From: Corynebacterium freneyi
GTDB taxonomy: Bacteria; Actinomycetota; Actinomycetes; Mycobacteriales; Mycobacteriaceae
Length of the DNA: 64,000 bases
Assembly (NCBI RefSeq): GCF_030408835.1
Contig: NZ_CP047357.1
Span: 1,178,001-1,242,000 of the forward strand
Reading direction: 5' to 3'
Part shown: piece by piece, positions 1 through 9,320 of the stretch
Numbering within the stretch: position 1 is the stretch's first letter
How the letters are laid out: the number at the start of each line of letters is the position of its first letter
Program-made: the position numbers and the translations under genes
The notes under the pieces: model-generated
What the model was told of the DNA's origin: nothing
The model's input: only the letters and a program-made list of their open reading frames with translations
Databases searched by the model: none

Positions 1-3000
1 CCGGAACGCCCGAATTCGTTCCGGCGCGGCCCATCCGCGGCGACGACCCGGTCTACCTCATTTACACGTCGGGGACGACGGGCCGGCCCAAGGGAGTGGT
101 CAACCACCACCGGGGCGTCGCGTCCCATCTGCAGTGGATGGCCCGCACCTTCGGCGACGGCCCGATCCGGATGCTGCACAAGGCGCCGATCTCGTTCGAC
201 GTGGGCATGGGCGAAGTGCTGCTGGCCCTGACTTCCGGGGGCACGGCCGTGATTCCCCCGGCCGATTGGTGGGCGGGGGACGCCGAGGGCCTTGCCTCGA
301 TGATCGAGGAACACCGGGTCACGGTGCTGTCGCTGGTGCCCGGCCTGCTGCGCGAGCTGCTCGCGGCGGGCGCGGCCGGGCGGCTGAGGACGCTGCGCCA
401 CCTGCTGCTCGGCGGCGAAGCGGTGCCCACCGATCTCGCGCGCCGGGCGAGGGCGGAGATCGGCTGCCGCGTGCACGGCCTCTACGGCCCGAGCGAAACT
501 GCGATGGACGTCGCCTGGGTGGAATACGGCGATGATTTCCCGGAGGACGGCTTCCTGCTCGGCGCCGCCGAGGACAACAACGACCTCCACGTCCTGGACG
601 AAAACCTGCGGGAGCTGCCCGTCGGCGAGGCCGGCGAGCTGTGCATCGGCGGGGTGCAGGTCGGCCACGGGTATCACGGGGCCCCGGACGCCACCGCGGA
701 TGCCTTCGTGGACGACCCCTTCGAACCCGGCGGAACCCTGTACCGCACCGGCGACGTGGCGAAATGGGGAGCCGACGGCATGCTGCGCTTCCTCGGCCGC
801 ATCGGCGACCAGGTGAAGATCCGGGGCAACAGGGTGGAACTGCTCGACATCGACGCGGCGCTGTGCAGGGTGCACGGGGTCGCGGCCGGCGCGTGCCGGC
901 TCTTCGGGGTAACCGGCGCACCGGCGCGGCTCGTGGGCTACGTGGTCGCGGCCGACGGCGGAAAGCCGGACGAGCGCGCCATTCTCGCGGAGCTGGACCG
1001 GGCCCTGCCCGCGTACATGGTGCCCAGGACGATCGTCGCAGTGGATTCCCTCCCCACGACCGCGACCGGGAAACTCGACCGCGCGGCCCTGCCGGAACCC
1101 CCGGGCGCACATGCCGCCGGAGGCGACGCCGACGAACCGCGCGGGGCGGCCGAGCTGGCCGTCGCCGATGCGTTCGCGCGCGCCATCGGGAAGGATGTCC
1201 GGCCGACCGCGCAGTCCGGGCTGATCGAGCTCGGGGGCGATTCCATCACGGCGATCCGCGCGATCTCGCTGTTGCGCCGCAGCGGCTGGGAGGCCGAGGT
1301 GCGCGACATCCTCGGCGGCGGGACCGTCCGCACCGTGGCCGCCGCCGCGCGGCCGGTGTCCGCGACCGATCCCGCCGACGGGGCGGACGGCGGGGGATTC
1401 GCCGCGCCGGCTCCCGTCCATCCGTTGGCCGCGGCGCTGCTGGAGTCGGCCCCCGGCGGCGGTGGCCTGTGCCAGGCGCGGCTGCTGACCGCGCCGGCGG
1501 ATTTCGGCGCGGAACGGCTGTCGGAGGTTCTGGAACGCCTGGCCGGGCTCCACCCCATCCTCTCCCGCGCGGTGGCCGGCGACGGCGGATGGCCGATGTT
1601 CGCGGAGCCGCCCGCCGGCGCCGAACCATTCACGATGGCGGAGGCGGAGGCGGAGGTCGCCGCCGCGGACGGGGCCGGGGAACTGATCGGGGAGCTCGCC
1701 TCCCGGCTCGATCCCGCCCGCGGGACGATGCTCGCCGGCGCGGTGGCCGAACTCCCCGCCGGGCGCCGCATCGTGCTGGTCGCCCATCACCTCGTCGTCG
1801 ACGCGGTGTCCTGGGAGACCCTCATCGACGACTTCCGCGATCTCCGCGGCGTCGCAAAGCACACCGCCGCCGCCCGCCGGCCGGAAGCGGCCGTCGCGGA
1901 CCATGCGCGCCGCCTGCGCGCCGCCACCCTGTCGGGCGAACTCGACGAAGATCTCGCCGCCTGGGAGAAGATCGCCGCGGACGCATCGGGGACGCTGGCC
2001 ATCGACCCGGCCCGCGACACCGAAGCGACGGTCGACATCGCGGAGATCACCATGCCCGAAGCGTCGTCCGCCGCACTCGCTGCCGGCGTGGAGCGGGCCT
2101 TCGGGTGCCGCGGGCAGGACCTGCTCATCGCCGGGCTGGCCATGGCGCTGCGCCGTCTGGGCCTCGACGCCGACGGCACGGTCGGGATGACCCTTGAATC
2201 CCACGGCCGCGACGCGACCGGCTCCGTGCCACCGGTGCCGCCCGACGCGGTGGGCTGGTTCACCGCCGCGTACCCCGTCGCGGTGGAGGTCGGCGACGGC
2301 CTCGACCCCGTCGCCGCGGTGCACGCCGTGCGCCGGGCCCGCCGGCGCCTGCCCGATGACGTCCACGTCCACGGCTGCGCCATGTGGGTGGGCGGGCGAC
2401 CGGCGCCCCGGCCCATCGCCTGCCTGAACCACCTCGGGACCGTCGCCTCCGATGCCCGGGAAGGGGACTTCGCGCCCGCCCCGGAAGCCCCCGCCCTCAT
2501 CGGCGCGGCCGATGCGTCGGCGCCGCTGCCCAACGTCATCGACGTGATGTCGCACGTCGGCGCGGACGGGCTGCTGGCCGCGACCATCAGGGTCGCCGCG
2601 GAGGTGCCCGGCGCACCCGGCGCCGCGGACGTCGGCCGGGAGCTCGGGGCCGCGCTGGCGGACATCGCGGCCGCGGCGGCGACGGGGGATGCCCGGCGCG
2701 CACCCGCCGATTTCACCGCCCCCGGCATCACGGACGCCGACGTCCGCGCCTGGGGCGGCGAGATCGAGGACGTGCTGCCGCTGACGCCGATGCAGGAAGG
2801 GCTGATGCTTTCGTCGCTGACCTCGGGCGATCCCGCGGGATACGCGGTGCAGACGCCGCTGCGCGTGCGCGGCCGCGTCGATGCCGCGGCTCTGGGCCGA
2901 GCCGTCGGCGCCGTGCTGCGGCGGTTCCCCAACCTGCGCATCCAACCCGCGGCCACGGTGGACGGCACCCCGGTGGGCGTCGTCAGGCCCTGCGGCGCGT

Positions 3001-4103
3001 TCGGCTGCCGGGTCCGCGACGCGAACCGGGCCCCCGACCTCATCGCCGCCGACGCCGCCGAGGGATTCGACTTCGCCGCCGCGCCCCTGCTGCGGATCAC
3101 GGTCGCGCACCCCGGCGACGGCGCCGACGGCGAGACGCTGGTGCTCATCTCGGCCCACCACATCCTCACCGACGGTTGGACCGGGCAGCTGCTGCCCTTG
3201 GCCATCTTCGCCGAATACGCCCGAGAGATCGGGGCCGACCCGGGCGTCGGCCGCATCGGCGACCCCGGGGCGTTCCCGGCGCTGCTCGAGGCGATCGCGG
3301 AAGACGGGCCGGAGGCCCGGAGGGCCTGGGAAGCCAGGCTGCGCGGGGTCGTCCCGGCGCTGGTCGGGCCGGAGGCCACGCCCACCCGGGCGGGTCAGTC
3401 GTCGCGGATGAGCTCGGTCGGCCAGGACGTCGTGGACCGGCTCCACGCGGTCACCCGCCGACTCGGGGTCACCCCGGCCGTCGCCTACCAGGCGGCGTGG
3501 GCGCGGACCCTCGGGATCGTCCTCGGCAGGGACGACGTCGTGTTCGGGGAGGTCGTGTCCGGGCGCGATCCCTCCATCGCCGGAGTGGCGGAGGGCATCG
3601 GCTGCTTCGCCAACCTCGTCGCCGTCCCGGCGTCGGTCGACCCCTCCGGCACCTGGGCCGGCGCGCTGGCGCAGATGCGCGACGAGCGCCTGCCGCTGCT
3701 GGGCCACGACCATTTCCCCATGACCCGGGCGCTGTCCGTCACGGGCGCGCGCCGGTTGTTCGACACCATGTTCGTGCACCAGTCCTACCCCCCGCACCAG
3801 GACCGGCTCGCGTCGATCCTGGAGTCCTGCGGGCTGGGCCACGTCGGCACCGACCCGGGCGGCACCACGGACAACGCGGCGCTGCTGATGGTGTTCCCCG
3901 GGGACTCCGTCATCGGGGGAGCGGGGACCCGGTTCCTGTTCACCTTCGCCGCGGGCGTCATCGACGACGCCGCGGCGGAGGTCATCGAAAAGCTCTTCCT
4001 CGGGTGCGTGCGCGCCATCGCCGACGCCCCGGACGCGGCGATCGCGGACGGGCCCGTGCCCGACGAATTCGATGCCATGGCCCTCGGGGGGATTCTCCGC
4101 TGA
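1..4103 (+). CDS. Mycobactin-type non-ribosomal peptide synthetase, 5' end outside window
   Basis: Partial multidomain NRPS; the frame is open from base 3, so about 1366 residues are visible and the start lies upstream. Domains in order: adenylation (LIYTSGTTGRPKG near residue 20, LYGPSETA, LYRTGDVAKW, TATGKLDR), a carrier domain with LGGDS (phosphopantetheine Ser about 414), an epimerization-type domain (HHLVVDAVSW near 594 and VGWFTAAYPV), then a last condensation domain (LPLTPMQEGL, HHILTDGW near 1051). There is no thioesterase domain. It heads an operon of MbtT/C/D/A-like genes, so it probably loads the (hydroxy)lysine-type residue of a mycobactin-like siderophore, as MbtE/MbtF do. By-eye specificity code from the A domain: D-V-G-S-L-G-L-M-D, which I cannot assign firmly. 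The family is certain; the exact Mbt counterpart (MbtF preferred) is inferred. Confidence 0.9.
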   Translation, partial: GTPEFVPARPIRGDDPVYLIYTSGTTGRPKGVVNHHRGVASHLQWMARTFGDGPIRMLHKAPISFDVGMGEVLLALTSGGTAVIPPADWWAGDAEGLASMIEEHRVTVLSLVPGLLRELLAAGAAGRLRTLRHLLLGGEAVPTDLARRARAEIGCRVHGLYGPSETAMDVAWVEYGDDFPEDGFLLGAAEDNNDLHVLDENLRELPVGEAGELCIGGVQVGHGYHGAPDATADAFVDDPFEPGGTLYRTGDVAKWGADGMLRFLGRIGDQVKIRGNRVELLDIDAALCRVHGVAAGACRLFGVTGAPARLVGYVVAADGGKPDERAILAELDRALPAYMVPRTIVAVDSLPTTATGKLDRAALPEPPGAHAAGGDADEPRGAAELAVADAFARAIGKDVRPTAQSGLIELGGDSITAIRAISLLRRSGWEAEVRDILGGGTVRTVAAAARPVSATDPADGADGGGFAAPAPVHPLAAALLESAPGGGGLCQARLLTAPADFGAERLSEVLERLAGLHPILSRAVAGDGGWPMFAEPPAGAEPFTMAEAEAEVAAADGAGELIGELASRLDPARGTMLAGAVAELPAGRRIVLVAHHLVVDAVSWETLIDDFRDLRGVAKHTAAARRPEAAVADHARRLRAATLSGELDEDLAAWEKIAADASGTLAIDPARDTEATVDIAEITMPEASSAALAAGVERAFGCRGQDLLIAGLAMALRRLGLDADGTVGMTLESHGRDATGSVPPVPPDAVGWFTAAYPVAVEVGDGLDPVAAVHAVRRARRRLPDDVHVHGCAMWVGGRPAPRPIACLNHLGTVASDAREGDFAPAPEAPALIGAADASAPLPNVIDVMSHVGADGLLAATIRVAAEVPGAPGAADVGRELGAALADIAAAAATGDARRAPADFTAPGITDADVRAWGGEIEDVLPLTPMQEGLMLSSLTSGDPAGYAVQTPLRVRGRVDAAALGRAVGAVLRRFPNLRIQPAATVDGTPVGVVRPCGAFGCRVRDANRAPDLIAADAAEGFDFAAAPLLRITVAHPGDGADGETLVLISAHHILTDGWTGQLLPLAIFAEYAREIGADPGVGRIGDPGAFPALLEAIAEDGPEARRAWEARLRGVVPALVGPEATPTRAGQSSRMSSVGQDVVDRLHAVTRRLGVTPAVAYQAAWARTLGIVLGRDDVVFGEVVSGRDPSIAGVAEGIGCFANLVAVPASVDPSGTWAGALAQMRDERLPLLGHDHFPMTRALSVTGARRLFDTMFVHQSYPPHQDRLASILESCGLGHVGTDPGGTTDNAALLMVFPGDSVIGGAGTRFLFTFAAGVIDDAAAEVIEKLFLGCVRAIADAPDAAIADGPVPDEFDAMALGGILR

Positions 4104-4147
4104 CGACCCCGACCGGGACCCGAATCACACACTTCGAAAGGAAACAC

Positions 4148-4912
4148 ATGCAGACCCAGATCGGATCCGCTTGGCTGCGCCGCTTCGGGCGCGCAGCGGT
4201 GCGGGGGGCGACGCCCCTCGTGATCTGCCCCCACGCGGGCGGCGGGGCGGCGGCCTACCGGCCGTTGGCCGCGGCAATCGAGGAAGCGGCGCAAGGGGCG
4301 GTGGACGTCATCGCGCTGCAGTACCCGGGCCGCCAGGACCGCATCGCCGACCCCGCCCCGGAGACCATCGGCGGCTACGCGGACGGCGCGCTCGCCGAGC
4401 TGCGATCCCTGCTTTGCGACGGCCCGGCGCCCATCCTGTTCGGCCACAGCATGGGGTCGATGGTCGCCTTCGAACTGGCGCGCCGCCTCGAGGAGGAGGG
4501 GGTCGCCGTGGGGCGCCTGTTCGTCTCCGGTGCCGTGGCGCCGTCGCGGGTGGCCGACCTGCCGCCCCATCCCACCGACGATGAAGGGATGGTCCGCCAC
4601 CTGGCGGCGCTGCGCGGAACCGGCGGGGACGTGCTGGGCCACCCGGACATCATGCGGCTCGCGCTGCCGGCCCTGCGCGCCGACTACGCGGCCTTCGACC
4701 GCTACGAGACGGCCGGGGAGGCGCCGCTGGCCGCCCCCATCAGCGCCTTCGGCGGCGAGGACGACGAACACGTCACGCCCGGCGACCTCTTCGGTTGGTC
4801 GGGGCACACCTGCGGCGGCTGCGACGTGCGGCTGTTCCCCGGCGGACACTTCTACATCGACGACCGCGTCGGGGCCGTCGCCGCCGCCATCGTGGGACTG
4901 GTGCGGCCATGA
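4148..4912 (+). CDS. Type II thioesterase, MbtT-like
   Basis: Predicted 254-residue alpha/beta-hydrolase of the external (type II) thioesterase family, which removes wrong or stalled acyl groups from NRPS/PKS carrier domains. Seen: PHAGGGAAAY oxyanion-loop motif near the N-terminus, GHSMGS with nucleophile Ser101, a downstream Asp (GGEDDEH) and catalytic His in FPGGHFYI. The ATG at 4148 follows an AAAGGA ribosome-binding site; the longer open frame upstream is a shadow inside the NRPS. It sits 44 bp after the NRPS stop and its own stop overlaps the next start (ATGA), so it is translated with the ketosynthase. In mycobacteria MbtT has the same place in the mycobactin cluster. Confidence 0.9.
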   Translation: MQTQIGSAWLRRFGRAAVRGATPLVICPHAGGGAAAYRPLAAAIEEAAQGAVDVIALQYPGRQDRIADPAPETIGGYADGALAELRSLLCDGPAPILFGHSMGSMVAFELARRLEEEGVAVGRLFVSGAVAPSRVADLPPHPTDDEGMVRHLAALRGTGGDVLGHPDIMRLALPALRADYAAFDRYETAGEAPLAAPISAFGGEDDEHVTPGDLFGWSGHTCGGCDVRLFPGGHFYIDDRVGAVAAAIVGLVRP

Positions 4913-6243
4913 GCTCCATCGTGATCACCGGAATGGGCGTCGCCGCCCCTGGGGGCGTGACCGGGCCGACCTCCCTGTGGCGGATGCTGGAGGCCGGGCG
5001 CGACGTGCTCGGCCCCCTGCCCCGGGACCGCGGCTGGCCGTTGGACCTGCTGTTCTCCCTCGGCGACCGGCCCGGCTGGGCGCCGGTGCCCGATTCGGGC
5101 GGGTTCCTGGACGATGCCGCGGAGTTCGATGCCGCGTTCTTCGGGGTGGCTCCCCGCGAAGCGCCCGCGCTCGATCCCCAGCAGAGGGTCGGGCTGAGGG
5201 TCGCGTGGGAGGCGCTGGAGAACGCCGGATTGAACCCGGCGTCCCTGTCCGGGCAATGGGGCGGCTGCTTCATCGGGGCGTCCTACACCGAATACGGCCC
5301 GCGCATCGACGAAGTCAACGAGCTCTCCGGGTTCCGCGGGACCGGCGTGTCCCTCTCCGCGGTGTCGGGGCGGGTGTCGCATGCGCTCGGCCTGCATGGG
5401 CCGTCGATGACCGTCGACGCCGCCTGCGCGTCGTCCCTCGCGGCGATTTCCGCGGCCGTCGCCTCCGTCGCGTCGGGGGAGAGTGACTGGGCGCTGGCGG
5501 GCGGGGTCTGCGTCATGGGCTCCGCGGCACCCTTCGTCGAATTCTCGGCGAACGGCGCGATTTCGGCGGACGGGCGCTGCCGGCCGTATTCGTCGCGGGC
5601 GTCGGGGACCGTGTGGTCGGAGGGGGCGGCCCTGTTCGTGGTGGAACGGGAGGACGCCGCCCGGGCCCGGGGCGCGCGGATCCTGGGCCGGGTGCGGGCG
5701 GCCGTGGTCAACCACAACGGCTCCGGTGCCCCGCTCGCGGTGCCTTCCCAGCGGGCCCAGGAGGCGCTGTGCCGCAGGGCGCTGGCCGTGTCCGGCCTGG
5801 CCGCGGCGGACATCACGATGATCGAGGGCCATGGCACCGCCACGGCCGTCGGAGATCCCATAGAACTCCGGGCGCTGCACGGCACCTACGGGCAACCGGG
5901 CCCGGATGGCGCTCCGTCGGCGTCGATCGGGTCCATCAAGGCCAACCTGGGCCACGCCCAGGCCGCCGCCGGTGGCCTGGGCCTGGCCAAGGTCCTGCTG
6001 TCGGGATGGCACGGCCGGATTCCGCGGAGCCCGCACATCGGGGAGCCGACGCGGGCATTGGATTGGGAAGAGACGAGACTCCGGCCGGCGATGGCATCCG
6101 CCGAGTGGCCCGCCTGCGACGGGCGCCGCTGCGCCGTGGCGTCCTCCTTCGGGATGGCGGGGACCAACGCGCAGTTGATCATCGAAATGGACGAACGCGG
6201 GGGCGATTCCGCGCCCGGCGACACTGAAGGAGCATCACGATGA
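4909..6243 (+). CDS. mbtC: Stand-alone ketosynthase, MbtC-like
   Basis: Beta-ketoacyl synthase of 444 residues, as I recall the length of mycobacterial MbtC. The catalytic triad is complete: Cys173 in DAACASS, His308 in EGHGTAT and His349 in NLGHAQAAAG. It would perform the Claisen condensation that inserts the beta-hydroxy-acid unit (in mycobactin the hydroxybutyrate-type linker) using malonyl or methylmalonyl units loaded on the next protein, which has AT, KR and ACP but no KS. The ATG at 4909 overlaps the thioesterase stop, and its TGA overlaps the start of the PKS partner. The split KS / AT-KR-ACP arrangement is the diagnostic feature of mycobactin/nocobactin loci. Confidence 0.9.
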   Translation: MSSIVITGMGVAAPGGVTGPTSLWRMLEAGRDVLGPLPRDRGWPLDLLFSLGDRPGWAPVPDSGGFLDDAAEFDAAFFGVAPREAPALDPQQRVGLRVAWEALENAGLNPASLSGQWGGCFIGASYTEYGPRIDEVNELSGFRGTGVSLSAVSGRVSHALGLHGPSMTVDAACASSLAAISAAVASVASGESDWALAGGVCVMGSAAPFVEFSANGAISADGRCRPYSSRASGTVWSEGAALFVVEREDAARARGARILGRVRAAVVNHNGSGAPLAVPSQRAQEALCRRALAVSGLAAADITMIEGHGTATAVGDPIELRALHGTYGQPGPDGAPSASIGSIKANLGHAQAAAGGLGLAKVLLSGWHGRIPRSPHIGEPTRALDWEETRLRPAMASAEWPACDGRRCAVASSFGMAGTNAQLIIEMDERGGDSAPGDTEGASR

Positions 6244-9200
6244 ACACCGCACACCACGATGGCGCGCCGCCGATGGTCGTCGTCTCGTCGGCGCACCGCG
6301 GCGGAGTCGCCCGCGAGGCCGCCGCCATCGCCGCCTTCCTGCGGGAGTCGCCGGACGTCTCCGTCGGCGACGTCGCGGCGGCCCTCGACGCGACCCGCGG
6401 GTGGAGGCGCTTCCGCGCCGTCATCGTCGCGGCCGACCGGGCGGAACTGCTCGAGAACCTGGACGCGCTGGCGCAGGGCCGCGCCGCCGGGAAAACCGCG
6501 GCCGGCGAAGCCTCCGCCCGAACCATCGCGATGGTGTTCCCGGGACAGGGGTCCCAGCGCCCCGGCATGGGGCTGCTGGCGCACTCCGCGTCGCCCGGGT
6601 ACCGCGCGACGGTCGCCGAATACGACCTGCTTTTCGACGAGATCTTCGGGTTCCGCCCCGGCAGGTACCTGCTGGAACCCGAACACGGCGACGACATCCG
6701 CGTCGTGCAGCCCGCCCTGTTCGTGCACATGATCGGGCTCGCCGAACTCTGGCGCGAGCACGGGGTGGAACCGGACATGGCCATCGGGCACAGCCAGGGG
6801 GAGATCGCCGCCGCGCGGGTCGCCGGGCTGATCGGGGCGCGCGACGCCGTCAGGGTCGTCGGGTCGCGGGCGCGGCTGGTCCACGACCTCATCGCCGACG
6901 GGCGGTTGGCCGCCGACAACGCGATGGCGGTGATCGGCGCGGACCGCGACACCGTCGAGGCGGCCCTGGCCCGGCAGGTCGGATGGGCGGAACTGTCCGT
7001 GGTCAACGCTCCGGGCATCCACGCCATCGCCGGAGAGACCCCCGCCATCGACGGCATCGTCGGCGACATGGCCGACCGGGGCGTGTTCGCCCGCCGCATC
7101 CGGGTCGACTACCCGGCCCACACTTCGCTCGTCGGCGCCTTCCGGGACGATTTCCTGGGGCTGCTCGATGACCTGGATGAGCCGCGCTTCGATCCGGCGG
7201 CGATCCCCTGTTTCGGCGGTGCGCTGGGCGGGCCGATCACCCCCGACCTCGACCCGGCGACGTACTGGTACTGGAACCTGCGCAACCGGGTCCGCTTCGA
7301 TCTCGCGGTCGAACGGGCCGCCGAAGCCGGCGCCGACGTGTTCATCGAGGCTTCCGAGCATCCCACCCTCCAATTGTCGATCAATGGGATCCTCGCGGGA
7401 ATCGGCGGGGCCGGCGGCCCGGGCGCCGTCAACATCGGGACGTTGCGCCGGGATGACGGCGACCTCTCCGGCTTCCTCGGGTCCCTCGCCGCCGTCCGCG
7501 CGGTGCATCGGGGCCTGGACGCGCCGGTCGGGACGTCGCCCGGGGCCGTGCCGTGGGGTTTCCCCGCCACCGTCTGGGAACGGGCGGAGTACTGGGCACC
7601 GGGACCGGACGCCCCGGTCCCGGGCGGCGGCGTGCCCGCGCGTCCGGCCCCGACTCCGGCCCCGGTTCAGAATCCGTTGACGCGGGCGGGAGAACCGCCG
7701 CTCGTTTTGTCGGAACGATGGTCCGCCCTCGGCGAAGGAGAGCTCGCCGCACCGGACTCCCTGTGCATCGTCGGCGCGGATGACGCCTTCCGCGCCGAAT
7801 TGGCGGCCGCGGCGGCCCGCTTCGGCGACCGGATCGTCGATGAGCCGGCCGCCGCGGGACGCATCCTGGTGCTGCCGCCCGACGGCGGGACCGGAGACGA
7901 ACCGGCGGAGGCCATGGCGGCGTTCCTCGCGGACGCCCACCGGGAGCTCGCGGATGCCGCGGGCACGGCCGGCACCGCATGCCTGGTCACGCGGGGCGGG
8001 GAATCCGCCGGAGACGCGGCACCGGGACGGGTCGACGCGGGGCACGCCGCGGCGGCGGCCATGATGCGCTGCATCGGCGCCGCGACCGGCCCGGGACCGA
8101 TGCGCATCGACGTCGAACCGGACGACGACCCCGCCGAGACCGCCCGATCGGTGATCAGGGCCCTCCACGCCACGGGGGAACCGGAAATCGCCGTCCGGGG
8201 CCGCGAGCTTCTGGGACGCCGGTTCGTCCCGATTTCCGCCGGCACGCCCGACGTTCCGCCCACCGTGGTGATCATCGGGGGCACCGGACCCGTCGGCAGG
8301 GCCTTCGCGGCCCGGTGCGTCGCCCTCGGGGCCGCCGACGTGGTGCTCGTGTCCCGCAATGCACCGTCGGCGGCGGTCGCGGCCGAGATCGCCGGGCTGG
8401 CGGACGGGGGAACCGCCGCCGTCCGCCACGTGCGCTGCGACGCGACCGATCGGGCGCAGCTCGCCCGGCTGGCCGCGGACCTGGGCTCCGCCGGCCCGCG
8501 CCTGATCGTCCACTGCACCGTCGATTACGCCTCCGCCGAATCGGCCGCCGCGGACGACGGTGCCGCGGATGCCGGTGCCTGGCACCGCGCGGACGCCGCC
8601 AAGCGGGGATCGTTGGCCGCCGTCGTGGCGGAGCTGGCCCGCCCCGGGGACCGGGTGCTGGCCTGTTCGTCGCTGTCCGCGGGAATCGGGGGTCGGGGCC
8701 ACGCCGCCTATGCCGCCGTCAACCGGCTCCTCGAAGTCGAGGCGGCCCGGGCCCGCGAAAACGGGGTGGACGCCCTCGCCATCCGGTGGGGCCTGTGGCA
8801 CGGGGTCGGGGCCGACAACGACGGGGCGATCGGCGAGATCGAGGCCATCGGCCTTCGCCCGATGGACCCGGATGCGGCCGTCGATGCCGCGCTCGGGCTG
8901 TTCGGCTGCGATGACGCGATGGCCACGGTCGCCTCGGGCGATTGGCGCAAGGTGGCGGCGGTCCACGAACTCCGGGGAATGCCCGGGCTGTTCTCGCGCA
9001 TCGCGGGGCCGCCTGCCCCGGAAACACCGGTGAAGGACGGGGAACCGGCGGCGGCCGAAACCGCCCCGGCCCCGGGAGCCTCCGCCGGAGCGGGGGCGAT
9101 CGCCCGGTCGGTGCTGCTGGAGACCCTCGGATACGCCGAAGGCGACGACCCCGACCCGACCGTGCCCCTGGTTTCCCTGGGGCTGGACTCGGTCCAGGCC

Positions 9201-9320
9201 CTCGACGCATGCAACCGCATCACTTCGGCGACGGGTGCGGAGGTGCCGATCGCGGGCATCCTCTCCGGCGCCTCCCTCGACGACGTAGTCGCAATGATGA
9301 CCGAGAAAGGACGAGATTGA
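6240..9320 (+). CDS. mbtD: Polyketide synthase AT-KR-ACP, MbtD-like
   Basis: Polyketide synthase of 1026 residues lacking a ketosynthase. Domains: acyltransferase about 95-390 (VFPGQGSQRPGMG near 98, GHSQGE with Ser185), a variable linker, ketoreductase about 670-880 (nucleotide motif GGTGPVG near 679, Ser and YAAVN of the catalytic set near 822), and C-terminal acyl carrier domain with LGLDSVQ (phosphopantetheine Ser984). KR key residues are present, so reduction to a beta-hydroxy acyl unit is expected. It complements the preceding ketosynthase; together they equal MbtC+MbtD. Translation is coupled at both ends (ATGA with KS; TGATG with the ligase). Confidence 0.9.
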   Translation: MNTAHHDGAPPMVVVSSAHRGGVAREAAAIAAFLRESPDVSVGDVAAALDATRGWRRFRAVIVAADRAELLENLDALAQGRAAGKTAAGEASARTIAMVFPGQGSQRPGMGLLAHSASPGYRATVAEYDLLFDEIFGFRPGRYLLEPEHGDDIRVVQPALFVHMIGLAELWREHGVEPDMAIGHSQGEIAAARVAGLIGARDAVRVVGSRARLVHDLIADGRLAADNAMAVIGADRDTVEAALARQVGWAELSVVNAPGIHAIAGETPAIDGIVGDMADRGVFARRIRVDYPAHTSLVGAFRDDFLGLLDDLDEPRFDPAAIPCFGGALGGPITPDLDPATYWYWNLRNRVRFDLAVERAAEAGADVFIEASEHPTLQLSINGILAGIGGAGGPGAVNIGTLRRDDGDLSGFLGSLAAVRAVHRGLDAPVGTSPGAVPWGFPATVWERAEYWAPGPDAPVPGGGVPARPAPTPAPVQNPLTRAGEPPLVLSERWSALGEGELAAPDSLCIVGADDAFRAELAAAAARFGDRIVDEPAAAGRILVLPPDGGTGDEPAEAMAAFLADAHRELADAAGTAGTACLVTRGGESAGDAAPGRVDAGHAAAAAMMRCIGAATGPGPMRIDVEPDDDPAETARSVIRALHATGEPEIAVRGRELLGRRFVPISAGTPDVPPTVVIIGGTGPVGRAFAARCVALGAADVVLVSRNAPSAAVAAEIAGLADGGTAAVRHVRCDATDRAQLARLAADLGSAGPRLIVHCTVDYASAESAAADDGAADAGAWHRADAAKRGSLAAVVAELARPGDRVLACSSLSAGIGGRGHAAYAAVNRLLEVEAARARENGVDALAIRWGLWHGVGADNDGAIGEIEAIGLRPMDPDAAVDAALGLFGCDDAMATVASGDWRKVAAVHELRGMPGLFSRIAGPPAPETPVKDGEPAAAETAPAPGASAGAGAIARSVLLETLGYAEGDDPDPTVPLVSLGLDSVQALDACNRITSATGAEVPIAGILSGASLDDVVAMMTEKGRD

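Noticed and set aside
2384..4147. N-terminal extension of the thioesterase frame into the NRPS gene
   Set aside because: The extension is Arg/Gly-rich shadow sequence; ATG 4148 has a ribosome-binding site and gives the normal thioesterase length.
5886..8966. A 1026-codon minus-strand frame opposite the KS and PKS genes
   Set aside because: Composition is typical of a shadow frame; the plus-strand PKS has complete AT, KR and ACP motifs.
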